From Chloroflexota bacterium (GTDB lineage: Bacteria > Chloroflexota > UBA6077 > JACCZL01), in NCBI GenBank assembly GCA_020850535.1, contig JADZEM010000221.1:1-33929 (forward strand): DNA of 33,929 nt, read 5' to 3'. Made by a program: the position numbers and the translations under genes. Positions within the stretch are counted from its first letter, which is position 1. Every line of letters begins with the position of its first letter. Under the pieces are notes generated by a model, which did not search any database, was not told where the DNA came from, and saw only the letters and a list, made by a program, of their open reading frames with translations. Shown here piece by piece: positions 15,342-23,738 of this stretch.

Positions 15342-17150
15342 GTGCCCTACCGAGATCAGCAGCCGCGGCCCTGGAATGATGACCAGGACGACGCCCGGGA
15401 GAGCCGGCGCACCTGGCTCGACGCCTCGCTGATCCCGCTGCTGCTGCTGCTCGTACTCGCGCCGCCCGTCGTCCATGCCCTCGGTAACGCCCTGGACCGC
15501 CCGATTGTCCACCCGAGCATCGACATGCTCGTGGTGGCGCTCGGGCTGATCTGTCTGGGCCTGCTCTGGGCGCGGCTGCGGGCCTTCAGCCGCCACACCA
15601 GCGATGAGCGGCAGCGTGCCCACGCCGTGCGCGACCGTCTGAGTGTGGCGCTTGGCCGAGAGCGGGCGACGCTTGCCACCGTCATCGCCAACATGGGCGA
15701 GGGGCTGGCCATCCTCGACGCCGACCGCATCGTGCGGTTCGCGAACCGGCCGGCGGCCGAGCTGCTCGGCGTCGAGCCCGGCTCGACCATGGGGATGCAT
15801 GTCGAGCAGGTCATCGGGCGGCTGGCCGAGCGGCTGGCTTCGCCCACCGAGGCGTTCGCCGAGTGGCGGCGCGTCAGCTCCAACCCTGAGGCCCGCGAGG
15901 CGTTCGAGGTCCGCCTGCTGGGCGACGGCGCAACGGTCCCCGCGCGTGACCTCCGCATCCAGGTCTTCCCCGTGCCCACCGACGACGAGACCCGCTCGGG
16001 CGTCGGCCTCACGCTGCGCGACGTGACCCCAGAACGTGACGTGACGCGCCTCAAGGACGAGATCATCTCGGTCGTCAACCACGAGCTGCGAACGCCGCTG
16101 GCGAGCGTCGTCGGGTTTGCCGAGCTGCTCCTGCTGCGCGAGTTCCCGGAAGACCAGCGCCGCCGCTTCCTGACCTCGATGGTGCAGGAGAGCCGCCGGC
16201 TCGCCTCGCTCGTCGACGACCTGCTGGACCTCCAGCGGATGACGGGCGGCGGCGATCCGCTGGCGTTCGAGGCGTGTCTGCCGTATCTGCTGCTCGAACG
16301 GGCGGTCAGCACGGTCGGCCCGGACTCGGCCTGCCCCATCGTCATCGACGCGCCGACGGACCTGCCGCCGGTGCGGGCGGACGCCAACAGCGTTCAGCAA
16401 GTGCTGAGCAACCTGCTCGGGAACGCCCGCAAGTACTCTCCGGGCGGCGGGACTGTCGTGCTGAGCGCGCGCGAGGTGGATGGCGCCGTCGAGATCGCCG
16501 TGACGGACCACGGGCTGGGCATCCCACCCGAGGCCCTGCCTCGCCTGTTCGAGCGGTTCTATCGCGTCGATAATACCGACAGGCGTGAGATCCGGGGGAC
16601 CGGGCTCGGGTTGGCGATCGTTAAGGGGCTGGTGGAGGCGCACGGCGGCCAGGTTCGTGCAGAATCAGCCGGTCTGGGAACGGGGGCGCGGCTGAGTTTC
16701 ACCCTCCCCCTGGCCGATGTGCCCGCTGAGGCTGGTGATGTGTTGATCGTGGAGGACGACGTCGTGTTTGGCCGGCTGCTCGAAGTCGAGCTGGGATCGC
16801 GGGGGCTGACGGCCCGGCGCGTGGAGACGGGCGCGGCAGCCCTGGCCGCCGTGCTCGGCACACCGCCGCAGGCCGTGATGCTCGATCTGATGCTGCCGGA
16901 CACGACCGGCGACGCCCTCCTGCGCGAGCTGCGCGCCCGTGATGTGGGTATCGGCACGGTCTGCATCGTCACGCACCGCGACATCGGAGCGGCAGAGCGC
17001 GCCGAGCTTGAAAGCCTGGGCGTGACGCGGATCATGTCCAAGCGCCCGGGCATCGCCAGCGCCGCGGCGGACGCCGTAGCCGAGGCTCTCAAGGTGTCCG
17101 GCGTCGCCGTGCGCGAGCCCGCGCCGTCCGGCGAGGAGACCGCGTCATGA
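15342..17150 (+). CDS. Membrane hybrid sensor histidine kinase (2 TM-PAS-HisKA-HATPase-REC)
   Basis: A 602-residue hybrid kinase. Two membrane helices are visible (about residues 27-50 and 62-82), with a short extracytoplasmic loop. A PAS domain follows (ATVIANMGEGLAILDADRIV). The phosphorylated histidine is His247 in NHELRTPL. The ATP lid and N-box are seen as NLLGNARKYSPGG, DHGLGIPPE and GTGLGLAIVKGL. A C-terminal receiver begins VLIVEDD and has its phospho-Asp at about residue 515 (MLDLMLPD) and the conserved Lys in MSKRPG. GTG 15342 has TGAGG 6 nt upstream and starts just before the first membrane helix. The stop overlaps the next start (ATGA), so phosphotransfer from His to internal Asp and on to the coupled single-domain regulator is plausible. 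The signal and target genes are not evident. Confidence 0.9.
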   Translation: MPYRDQQPRPWNDDQDDARESRRTWLDASLIPLLLLLVLAPPVVHALGNALDRPIVHPSIDMLVVALGLICLGLLWARLRAFSRHTSDERQRAHAVRDRLSVALGRERATLATVIANMGEGLAILDADRIVRFANRPAAELLGVEPGSTMGMHVEQVIGRLAERLASPTEAFAEWRRVSSNPEAREAFEVRLLGDGATVPARDLRIQVFPVPTDDETRSGVGLTLRDVTPERDVTRLKDEIISVVNHELRTPLASVVGFAELLLLREFPEDQRRRFLTSMVQESRRLASLVDDLLDLQRMTGGGDPLAFEACLPYLLLERAVSTVGPDSACPIVIDAPTDLPPVRADANSVQQVLSNLLGNARKYSPGGGTVVLSAREVDGAVEIAVTDHGLGIPPEALPRLFERFYRVDNTDRREIRGTGLGLAIVKGLVEAHGGQVRAESAGLGTGARLSFTLPLADVPAEAGDVLIVEDDVVFGRLLEVELGSRGLTARRVETGAAALAAVLGTPPQAVMLDLMLPDTTGDALLRELRARDVGIGTVCIVTHRDIGAAERAELESLGVTRIMSKRPGIASAAADAVAEALKVSGVAVREPAPSGEETAS

Positions 17151-17536
17151 GCGGTCCGTCCGCGGCCGGCAAACGGTATGTCCTCATCGCCGACGACGAG
17201 CCGAGCATGCGGCTGCTGGTCAACGCGACCATCGCCTCGGACCAGATCGGCGTCATCGAAGCGGCGGACGGCGACGAGGCCTGGGCGCTGATCCTCCAGC
17301 ACCGGCCGGAGCTGGTGCTGCTGGACGTGCAGATGCCAGGGCAGACGGGGCTGGAGGTGGCGCGGCGGGTGCGCGAGCATCCAGCGCTCACCCACACCAA
17401 GATCGTGATGCTGACCTCGAAGGCCCAGGCGATGGACATCGAGGCCGGGCTGGCGGCCGGCGCGGACCTGTACCTGACGAAGCCGTTCTCGCCGATCTCG
17501 CTGCTGACGTACGTCGAGGGGGCGCTGGGGCTGTAG
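17147..17536 (+). CDS. CheY-like single-domain response regulator
   Basis: A 129-residue receiver domain and nothing else. The acidic pocket is Asp16-Asp17 in ADDEPS, the phosphoacceptor is Asp60 in LLDVQMPG, the switch Thr is Thr90 in MLTSKA, and the conserved Lys is Lys112 in LTKPFS. With no output domain, it probably acts by protein-protein contact or as a phosphorelay intermediate. Its ATG overlaps the stop of the hybrid kinase, which makes that kinase its likely partner. Another receiver protein with a GAF domain is encoded at 29503-30657 and could belong to the same network, but this is speculation. Confidence 0.93.
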   Translation: MSGPSAAGKRYVLIADDEPSMRLLVNATIASDQIGVIEAADGDEAWALILQHRPELVLLDVQMPGQTGLEVARRVREHPALTHTKIVMLTSKAQAMDIEAGLAAGADLYLTKPFSPISLLTYVEGALGL

Positions 17537-17581
17537 GCTGGGTTTCGGGATTCGAGTTTCGGGTTTCGGGCGCTCGCGTCA

Positions 17582-17690
17582 CAGGGCGATTGCATGATGT
17601 GCACGGCTCGTCGTTTCGTCGGGGCTTGAAAGCCCTGACTGCCCGATTCGCGGTGGAATGGGAACGTCACCGATCGTGCGATTGGCCTGG
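17582..17690. repeat. Dispersed palindromic repeat, family B copy 2, with CAGGGCGATTGCATG end
   Basis: It starts with CAGGGCGATTGCATG (17582-17596), identical to the arm at 161-175 and close to the MITE terminus at 31116. It continues through GCACGG and the hairpin GTCGGGG...CCCTGAC (17619-17640), and ends with the TGGGAACGTCACCGATCGTG segment that resembles the 6212-6290 copy. No right terminus is found. It therefore links the two repeat families. Just upstream, at about 17541-17571, is a short GGGTTTCGGG-type repeat. Confidence 0.55.
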
Positions 17691-17707
17691 CTCGCGTCGC
17701 GATTCAG

Positions 17708-17736
17708 TTGACCGGCCGCCGTGGTTACGCTATACC
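17708..17736 (+). promoter_or_regulatory. Sigma70-type promoter candidate for first solute-binding protein
   Basis: TTGACC (17708-17713) and TATACC (17731-17736) are separated by exactly 17 nt. The -10 end lies 89 nt before the ATG at 17826. The second binding-protein gene has a similar pair (TTGACG, 17 nt, TACACC) at nearly the same distance, which strengthens both calls. Confidence 0.55.
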
Positions 17737-17825
17737 TCGCCAGACGCGTCAGCGCTGCTGCTGCGCGGAGATCTCGGCAGGTGACAAGGGCAGTCACCTG
17801 CCGCCCTACCAGTGGGGGTAGCACC

Positions 17826-20066
17826 ATGGCACAATGGCCTGGCATGTCGCGTCGTGCGTTGCTCCAGGGGACGTTCGGGGTCGTCGGAGTGAGCCTGCTT
17901 GCCGCCTGTGCGCCGGCGGCCCCGGCCGCCAAGCCGGCCGAATCGAAGCCAGCCGCGCCCGCTGCCACCACCGCGCCGGCCAAGCCGGCCGAGGCTGCGA
18001 AGCCGGCCGAAGCTGCCAAGCCTGCCGAGGTCGCCAAGCCCGCGGTGCCGGCGGCTGCCGCCCCGCCCGCCGCCAAGCCGGCCGAGGCTGCGAAGCCGGC
18101 CGCTGCCGGCAAGCCCGGCGAGCAGAAGCTCGGCGCGCAGCTCATCGGCAAGTGGGAAGGCCCGGAGATCCTGGCCGAGGCGAAGCGCCCGGCGAAGCTG
18201 GGTGAGGCCCCGATGCTCGCCGAGCTGGTCAAGGCCGGCAAGCTGCCCGCTGTCGAGCAGCGTGTGCCTGAGGAGCCGATGGTCATCAAGCCGGTCCACG
18301 AGATCGGCAAGTACGGCGGGACCTGGCGTAGAGGCTTCACCGGCCCGGGCGATCACGAAAACGGCAACCGGATCATGTCGAACGATAAGCTGGTCTTCTG
18401 GGACTTCCAGGGGATCCAGCAGAAGCCGTCGGTTGCCCGTGGCTGGGAGATCACCGAAGGCGGCCGCGTCATCACCTTCTTCCTGCGGAAGGGCCACAAG
18501 TGGTCTGATGGCACGCCGCTCACCGCCGACGACTTCATGTTCTGGTACGAGGACATCTACGGGGACAAGGAGCTGACGCCCACCCCCACCGCCGACCTGT
18601 CCATCAACGGCAAGGTCGGCAAGATGGAGAAGGTCAACGAGACGACCGTCCGCTTCTCGTTCCCAGACCCGTACCCCGGGTTCCTCGACATCATGGGCGG
18701 CAGCACCTACATCGGCTCGGCCCAGAACCAGGGCTCCGACCCGCAGTTCCGGGGACCGTACGCGCCGGCCCACTACCTGAAGCAGTTCCTGCCCAAGTAT
18801 GCTGGCCAGGCCAAGGTGGAGGAGCTGACCAAGGCGGCCGGCATCGACACCTGGGTCAACTTCTTCCGGAATCGTGCCAACTGGCGGTACAACGTCGATC
18901 TGCCGGTGCTGGCTGCCTGGAAGACGGTGCAGCCGATCAACACGCCGGTCTGGACCCTGGAGCGCAATCCGTTCTTCTTCGGGGTGGACACCGAGGGGAA
19001 CCAGCTTCCGTACTGGGACAAGGTCCAGTTCACCCTGGCTGAGAACCTGGAAGTGCTCAACCTGCGTGCCATCGCCGGCGAGTTCGACTCGCAAGAGCGC
19101 CACATCGACATGGGCAAGCTGCCCGTCTTCCTGGAGAACCAGCAGAAGGGCAACTACACCGTCAAGCTCGACCCTTCCGCCAACGGCTCGGATGCCACCA
19201 TCCAGGTGAACCAGAGCTACTCGGCGGATCCTGAGATCGCCAAGTGGCTGCGGAACCGCGACTTCCGCCACGCCCTCGCGCTCGGGGTGGACCGCGAGCA
19301 GCTCAACGAGGTGTTCTGGCTGGGCACTGGCACGCCCGGCTCGACCGTCCCCGACGAGTCGTTGCCAGCGAACCCTGGCCCTGAGTGGCGGAAGAAGTGG
19401 GCCGTGCTGGATGTCAAGCAGGCGAACGAACTGCTCGACAAGATCGGCCTGACGAAGAAGGATGCCGAGGGGTACCGCCTGCGGACCGACAACGGCCAGC
19501 GACTGCGGCTCCAGATGCCGACCGTTGGCGGCTCGTTCGTGCCGTTCCCGAAGATCGGCGAGATGCTCGCTCAGCAGTGGAAGGCTATCGGCATTCAGCT
19601 CGACGCGCAGGAAGTCGAGCGCAGCCTGAACCAGCGACGGCAGCTCGCCAACGAGAACCAGATCGAGCTGTGGGCCAACGACGGCTCGGAGCTGCTGTAC
19701 GGCTACCCGAACCACGCCCTGCCGATCACGACGGGTGTGCTGATGGGGACGGAGATCGGCAAGTGGTTCGCCTCGAACGGCGCGCAGGGCATGAAGCCGG
19801 AAGACCCCGAGATGGAGAAGGCGCTCGACCTGTTCCGCAAGGGGCCGGGGCTTGAAGCCGAGGCGCGCACCAAGCAGATTCAGGAGATCTGGAAGATCCT
19901 GGCCGAGGGCGCATGGTCCATCGGCACCGTCGGGCTGTCACCGGCGGTCATGGGGGTTCGCATCGTCAGGAACAACGTCGGGAACTCGCCGTCGCGGCAG
20001 TTCAACGGGCAGCACGGTCGCACGCCGACGGCGATGCAGCCGTGCACTATGTACTTCAAGAGCTAG
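17826..20066 (+). CDS. ABC transporter substrate-binding lipoprotein, family 5 (copy 1)
   Basis: A large (746-residue) extracellular binding protein of the SBP_bac_5 (dipeptide/oligopeptide/nickel) family. The N-terminus has a twin-Arg start (SRRALLQG), a hydrophobic core and the lipobox LLAAC, so it is a membrane-anchored lipoprotein, perhaps exported folded by Tat. Residues about 35-100 are a flexible linker of repeated AKPAEAAKP units, a spacer between the anchor and the domain. The binding domain starts at about 110; the family hallmark is seen in ITFFLRKGHKWSDGTPLTADD (one of several conserved blocks), with the late FNGQHGRTPTAMQP at the C-terminus. It is roughly 150-200 residues longer than typical DppA/OppA. 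GGGGG lies 7 nt before the ATG. It is the first of two tandem copies ahead of the permease genes. Confidence 0.92.
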   Translation: MAQWPGMSRRALLQGTFGVVGVSLLAACAPAAPAAKPAESKPAAPAATTAPAKPAEAAKPAEAAKPAEVAKPAVPAAAAPPAAKPAEAAKPAAAGKPGEQKLGAQLIGKWEGPEILAEAKRPAKLGEAPMLAELVKAGKLPAVEQRVPEEPMVIKPVHEIGKYGGTWRRGFTGPGDHENGNRIMSNDKLVFWDFQGIQQKPSVARGWEITEGGRVITFFLRKGHKWSDGTPLTADDFMFWYEDIYGDKELTPTPTADLSINGKVGKMEKVNETTVRFSFPDPYPGFLDIMGGSTYIGSAQNQGSDPQFRGPYAPAHYLKQFLPKYAGQAKVEELTKAAGIDTWVNFFRNRANWRYNVDLPVLAAWKTVQPINTPVWTLERNPFFFGVDTEGNQLPYWDKVQFTLAENLEVLNLRAIAGEFDSQERHIDMGKLPVFLENQQKGNYTVKLDPSANGSDATIQVNQSYSADPEIAKWLRNRDFRHALALGVDREQLNEVFWLGTGTPGSTVPDESLPANPGPEWRKKWAVLDVKQANELLDKIGLTKKDAEGYRLRTDNGQRLRLQMPTVGGSFVPFPKIGEMLAQQWKAIGIQLDAQEVERSLNQRRQLANENQIELWANDGSELLYGYPNHALPITTGVLMGTEIGKWFASNGAQGMKPEDPEMEKALDLFRKGPGLEAEARTKQIQEIWKILAEGAWSIGTVGLSPAVMGVRIVRNNVGNSPSRQFNGQHGRTPTAMQPCTMYFKS

Positions 20067-20179
20067 GTGGAATGGTTGCGGCGGGGAGTCGTCAGCCGCC
20101 CGCCGCAACCAGCGCAAGCGTGTGCATCCTGCGCCGTGGAGCGTGAGCAGCGGTCGTGTCGTGAAAATTGTGTCAGACG

Positions 20180-20213
20180 GCCTGAGCCATATTCTGGCGG
20201 GTATCGCTCAGGC
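20180..20213. promoter_or_regulatory. 8-bp inverted repeat abutting the second SBP promoter
   Basis: GCCTGAGC (20180-20187) is the exact reverse complement of GCTCAGGC (20206-20213), with an 18-nt spacer. The right arm ends directly before the candidate -35 box TTGACG at 20214. It could end the transcript of the first binding-protein gene or be an operator for the second. Confidence 0.45.
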
Positions 20214-20242
20214 TTGACGATCCGGATTTCCCGTGGTACACC
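20214..20242 (+). promoter_or_regulatory. Sigma70-type promoter candidate for second solute-binding protein
   Basis: TTGACG (20214-20219), a 17-nt spacer and TACACC (20237-20242). The -10 end is 92 nt from the ATG at 20335. The spacer ends in CCGTGG(T), a string also found in the spacer of the promoter upstream of copy 1. The -10 match is weak taken alone. Confidence 0.4.
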
Positions 20243-20290
20243 GTCGCCACGTACGCAGTGTGTGGCTTTGACGCCATACAGATCCCCCCG

Positions 20291-20309
20291 ACCGGGGCAC
20301 GGCCCCGGT
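20291..20309 (+). promoter_or_regulatory. Leader hairpin before second SBP gene
   Basis: ACCGGGGC (20291-20298) pairs with GCCCCGGT (20302-20309) around a 3-nt loop. It lies 11 nt before the GGAGG ribosome-binding site of the 20335 gene, so it could protect the mRNA 5' end or shape translation. It has no T-run. Confidence 0.4.
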
Positions 20310-20334
20310 GCTCCACGATGGAGGTTGCACGCGC

Positions 20335-22566
20335 ATGTCAATGATGCATCCGTTCTCTCGCAGGTCGTTCCTGCGTGTCGGCGTCGGCGTCGCCGGCGTG
20401 GGGTTGCTGGCGGCCTGTGCGCCGGCGGCTCCGGCCACGAAGCCGGCAGAGACCAAGCCGGCGGAGACCAAGCCCGCCGAGGCAGCGAAGCCGGCTGCCG
20501 CTGCGCCGACGACGGCTGCTGCCGCGCCGGCCAAGCCGGCCGAGGCTGCGAAGCCGGCCGACGCTGCCAAGCCGGCCGCCGATGCGAAGCCCGCTGCTGG
20601 CGCGCCGGCGGCCAAGCCCGGCGAGGGCGGCCTGGGCTCGCAGTTCATCGGGAAGTGGGAAGGCGGCGAGATCCTGGACAAGGCCGAGCGGCCGGCCAAG
20701 CTCGGCGAGGCCCCGATGCTGGCGGAGCTGGTCAAGGGTGGCAAGCTGCCGGCCGTCGAGCAGCGGCTCCCCGCCGAGCCGCTGGTCATCAAGCCGCTTG
20801 AGGGCATTGGCAAGTACGGCGGCACCTGGCGGCGTGCTTTCACCGGCCCTGGCGACGGTGAGAACGGCAACCGGATCATCTCGCTCGACAAGATCGTGTT
20901 CTGGGATTACCAGGGCGTCAAGCAGCGGCCGGGCGTGGCCAAGAGCTGGGAAGTGAAGGATGGCGGCAAGACCATCACCTTCTTCCTGCGAAAGGGCCAC
21001 AAGTGGTCGGACGGGCAGCCGTTCACCGCTGACGACGTGATGTTCTGGTTCAACGACATCTACGGCAACAAGGATCTCGTCCCGGCGCCGACCGCTGAGC
21101 TGACCATCAATGGCAAGGCCGGCACGCTGGAGAAGGTGGACGAGACGACCGTCCGCTTCACGTTCCCCGAGCCGTACCCTGGCTTCATGGACATCATCGG
21201 CGGCTCGACGTTCCTCGGCTCCTCGCAGAACCAGGGCGACAGCTACCGGGGGATCGTCGCGCCGGCCCACTACCTGAAGCAGTTCCTGCCGAAGTACTCG
21301 GACCAGGCGAAGATCGAGGCCGAGGCGAAGGCTGCCAACTTCGACAGCTGGGTGAGCTACTTCAAGTTCAAGATCAACTGGCGGCTCAACCCGGACCTGC
21401 CGGTCCTGGGGCCGTGGAAGACGGCCACGCCGATCAACACCCCCGCCTGGACCCTTGAGCGGAACCCGTTCTTCTACGCCGTGGACACCGAGGGCAACCA
21501 GCTCCCGTACCTGGACAAGGTCCAGATGACGCTCGGCGAGAACCTCGAGGTCATCAACCTCCGGGCCATCGCCGGCGAGTACGACGAGCAAGAGCGCCAC
21601 ATGGACCTCGGCAAGCTGCCGGTGTTCATCGAGAACCGGCAGAAGGGGAACTACGCGATCCACCTCGACCCGGCCGCCAACGGCGCGGACGCGGCGTGGC
21701 AGATCAACCAGAGCTTCTCAGCCGATCCGGAGATCGCCAAGTGGCTGCGCAACAGAGATTTCCGTCACGCCCTGGCGCTCGGCCTTGACCGCGACCAGCT
21801 CAACGAGACGTTCTGGCTCGGCGTGGGCACGCCTGGATCGTCGGCCCCGGCCGAGACCTCCCCGTACAGCCCGGGCCCCGAGTACCGGAAGAAGTGGGCC
21901 ACGCTGGATGTCAACCAGGCGAATCAGCTGCTGGACAAGATCGGCCTGGATAAGAAGGACGCCGAAGGCTTCCGGCTGCGGACGGACGGCAAGGGCCGGC
22001 TCCGCATCGAGCTGGTGACGGTGGGCGGCTCGTTCGTGCCGTTCCCGAAGATCGGCGAGATGATGAGCCAGCAGCTGAAGAAGATCGGCATCCAGCTCGA
22101 CGCTGTGGAGCACGAGCGGACGCTGGCCGAGCGGCGGCGCGACGGCAACGAGGTCCAGACGGTGATCTGGGCGAACGACGGCTCCGAGCTGTTGTACGCT
22201 TTCCCGGACCACGCCCTGCCCGTGCGGGCCGGCCAGTGCTGGATGGGGCCGGAGATCGGCAAGTGGTACCAGAGCGGCGGATCGGCTGGGATGAAGCCTG
22301 AGGATCCGGAGATGCTCAAGGCGCTCGACCTGTTCAAGGGCGCATTCGGCAAGGAGGAGGCAGACCGCATCAAGACCGCGCAGGAGATCTGGAAGATCAT
22401 CGTCGAGGAGAGCTGGACGGTCGGAACTGTCGGCCTGTCGCCGGCCGTCATGGGCGTCCGGATCGTCAAGAACAACCTCGGCAACATTCCGCAGCGGCAG
22501 TTCAACGGCCAGCACGGGCGAACGCCGTGCGCCGCGCTGCCGGTGACGTGGTTCTTCAAGAGCTAG
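20335..22566 (+). CDS. ABC transporter substrate-binding lipoprotein, family 5 (copy 2)
   Basis: A 743-residue paralogue of the preceding binding protein, very similar along its whole length, for example EIGKWYQSGGSAGMKPEDPEM against EIGKWFASNGAQGMKPEDPEM. It too has a twin-Arg motif (SRRSFLRVG), lipobox LLAAC, an Ala/Lys/Pro/Glu linker (about residues 30-95) and an SBP_bac_5 domain (ITFFLRKGHKWSDGQPFTADD). Differences fall partly in surface loops and partly in the central VNQSYSADPEIA versus INQSFSADPEIA region, so ligands may be related but not identical. ATG 20335 has GGAGG 10 nt upstream; a longer in-frame reading from 20308 lacks a site. A terminator-like hairpin follows, then the permease genes. 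Confidence 0.92.
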   Translation: MSMMHPFSRRSFLRVGVGVAGVGLLAACAPAAPATKPAETKPAETKPAEAAKPAAAAPTTAAAAPAKPAEAAKPADAAKPAADAKPAAGAPAAKPGEGGLGSQFIGKWEGGEILDKAERPAKLGEAPMLAELVKGGKLPAVEQRLPAEPLVIKPLEGIGKYGGTWRRAFTGPGDGENGNRIISLDKIVFWDYQGVKQRPGVAKSWEVKDGGKTITFFLRKGHKWSDGQPFTADDVMFWFNDIYGNKDLVPAPTAELTINGKAGTLEKVDETTVRFTFPEPYPGFMDIIGGSTFLGSSQNQGDSYRGIVAPAHYLKQFLPKYSDQAKIEAEAKAANFDSWVSYFKFKINWRLNPDLPVLGPWKTATPINTPAWTLERNPFFYAVDTEGNQLPYLDKVQMTLGENLEVINLRAIAGEYDEQERHMDLGKLPVFIENRQKGNYAIHLDPAANGADAAWQINQSFSADPEIAKWLRNRDFRHALALGLDRDQLNETFWLGVGTPGSSAPAETSPYSPGPEYRKKWATLDVNQANQLLDKIGLDKKDAEGFRLRTDGKGRLRIELVTVGGSFVPFPKIGEMMSQQLKKIGIQLDAVEHERTLAERRRDGNEVQTVIWANDGSELLYAFPDHALPVRAGQCWMGPEIGKWYQSGGSAGMKPEDPEMLKALDLFKGAFGKEEADRIKTAQEIWKIIVEESWTVGTVGLSPAVMGVRIVKNNLGNIPQRQFNGQHGRTPCAALPVTWFFKS

Positions 22567-22577
22567 GCGCGTGAAAA

Positions 22578-22605
22578 GGGCTGCCCGCACTGGCGCGGGC
22601 AGCCC
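22578..22605 (+). terminator. Strong 11-bp hairpin after second SBP gene
   Basis: GGGCTGCCCGC (22578-22588) pairs perfectly with GCGGGCAGCCC (22595-22605) around a 6-nt loop, 12 nt after the stop codon. No T-run follows. Placed between a binding-protein gene and its permease genes, it fits an attenuator that makes much more binding protein than membrane components. Confidence 0.65.
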
Positions 22606-22745
22606 ATACTGTGCGGGTGGCAACCTGACGCCACCTGCTGACCATCGGCTGACAATCGAGTGACGAGCGTGGGGTAGGGGCGTCGTCCTGGCGCGTTTGC
22701 CCCTCTCCCAGACTCCCCACCCTACACTCGGAGCTGGATAGGACG

Positions 22746-23735
22746 ATGATCGCGTACCTGATTCGCCGACTGATCCTCGCACTGTTTACCGTCGTGGCGA
22801 TCTCGATGTTGTCGTTCGCCATCATTCAGCTGCCGCCTGGAGACTACGTCGACGCGTACATCGCGCAGATGTCGGCGTCGGGCAGCGCGGTCTCCCAGCA
22901 GGAGGCCGAGAACCTCCGAATCCAGTATGGACTCGATCAACCGATCTACGTGCAGTATCTGAAGTGGATGGCCCTCGCCATGCGCGGCAACTTCGGCATG
23001 GCGATGGAATGGGGCCGCCCGGTGACGGAAGTCATCGGTGACCGCCTCGCGCTGACGATGGTCGTCTCGATTGCGGCGGTCATCCTGACGTGGGGGCTGG
23101 CCTTGCCGATTGGCATCTACTCGGCCATGCGCCAGTACTCCATCGGCGACTATGTTTTCACCTTCATTGGTTTCATCGGACTGGCGGTGCCGGGCTTCCT
23201 GCTGGCGCTGCTGATCCTCTACTTTGGTTTCACGCTCTTCGACGCCAACATCGGCGGCCTCTTCAGCGCAGAGTATCTGGACGCGCCCTGGAGCTTCGGC
23301 AAGTTCATGGACCTGCTGAACCACCTGCCGATTCCGGCCTTGATCCTCGGGCTGGCGGGCACCGGGCAGGCCGTCCGCATCATGCGCGCCAACCTGCTGG
23401 ACGAGCTGCGGAAGCCGTACGTGGTGACGGCGCGCGCCAAGGGCCTGTCCGAGACCCGGGCGATCCTCAAGTACCCGGTCCGCGTGGCCCTCAACCCCTT
23501 CGCGAGCACGATCGGCTACACGCTTCCCTACGTGGTCTCGGGCAGCATCATCGTGTCGCTGGTGCTGAGCTTACCGACCGTCGGCCCACTACTACTCAAG
23601 GCGCTGATCGCCCAGGACATGTTCCTCGCCGGCACCATCGTGTTGCTGCTCGGCGTGATGACGGTGATCGGCACGTTCCTCTCTGACCTGATCCTGATGT
23701 GGATCGATCCGCGCATCCGGCTGGAAGGACGGTAA
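22746..23735 (+). CDS. ABC transporter permease, DppB/OppB type
   Basis: A 329-residue inner-membrane permease that forms half of the peptide-type transport channel. The N-terminus MIAYLIRRLILALFTVVAIS is the usual first membrane helix with its RR, and the early QYGLDQPIYVQYLKWM loop is the family hallmark. The EAA loop that contacts the ATPase is seen as ELRKPYVVTARAKGLSETRAI, and the C-terminus ends DLILMWIDPRIRLEGR. Six membrane spans are expected. An AGGA lies close before the ATG. It is the first gene of a tight group: the partner permease starts 3 nt after its stop. Confidence 0.93.
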   Translation: MIAYLIRRLILALFTVVAISMLSFAIIQLPPGDYVDAYIAQMSASGSAVSQQEAENLRIQYGLDQPIYVQYLKWMALAMRGNFGMAMEWGRPVTEVIGDRLALTMVVSIAAVILTWGLALPIGIYSAMRQYSIGDYVFTFIGFIGLAVPGFLLALLILYFGFTLFDANIGGLFSAEYLDAPWSFGKFMDLLNHLPIPALILGLAGTGQAVRIMRANLLDELRKPYVVTARAKGLSETRAILKYPVRVALNPFASTIGYTLPYVVSGSIIVSLVLSLPTVGPLLLKALIAQDMFLAGTIVLLLGVMTVIGTFLSDLILMWIDPRIRLEGR

Positions 23736-23738
23736 GCC

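Noticed and set aside
15129-16643. Leftward open frame of 504 codons opposite the sensor kinase
   Set aside because: Antisense to conserved PAS, HisKA and HATPase motifs.
17925-18125. Apparent short DNA repeats (GCCAAGCCGGCCGAGGCTGCG type)
   Set aside because: They encode the AKPAEA linker of the binding lipoprotein and are in frame; not a CRISPR array or mobile repeat. The same applies to about 20437-20625.
17730-19715. Leftward open frame of 661 codons opposite the first binding protein
   Set aside because: The sense strand encodes a complete lipoprotein; the antisense frame is a high-GC shadow with no ribosome-binding site or domain.
22697-22728. TTGCCC and TACACT as a promoter for the permease genes
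   Set aside because: The spacer is about 20 nt, too long for a convincing sigma70 promoter.
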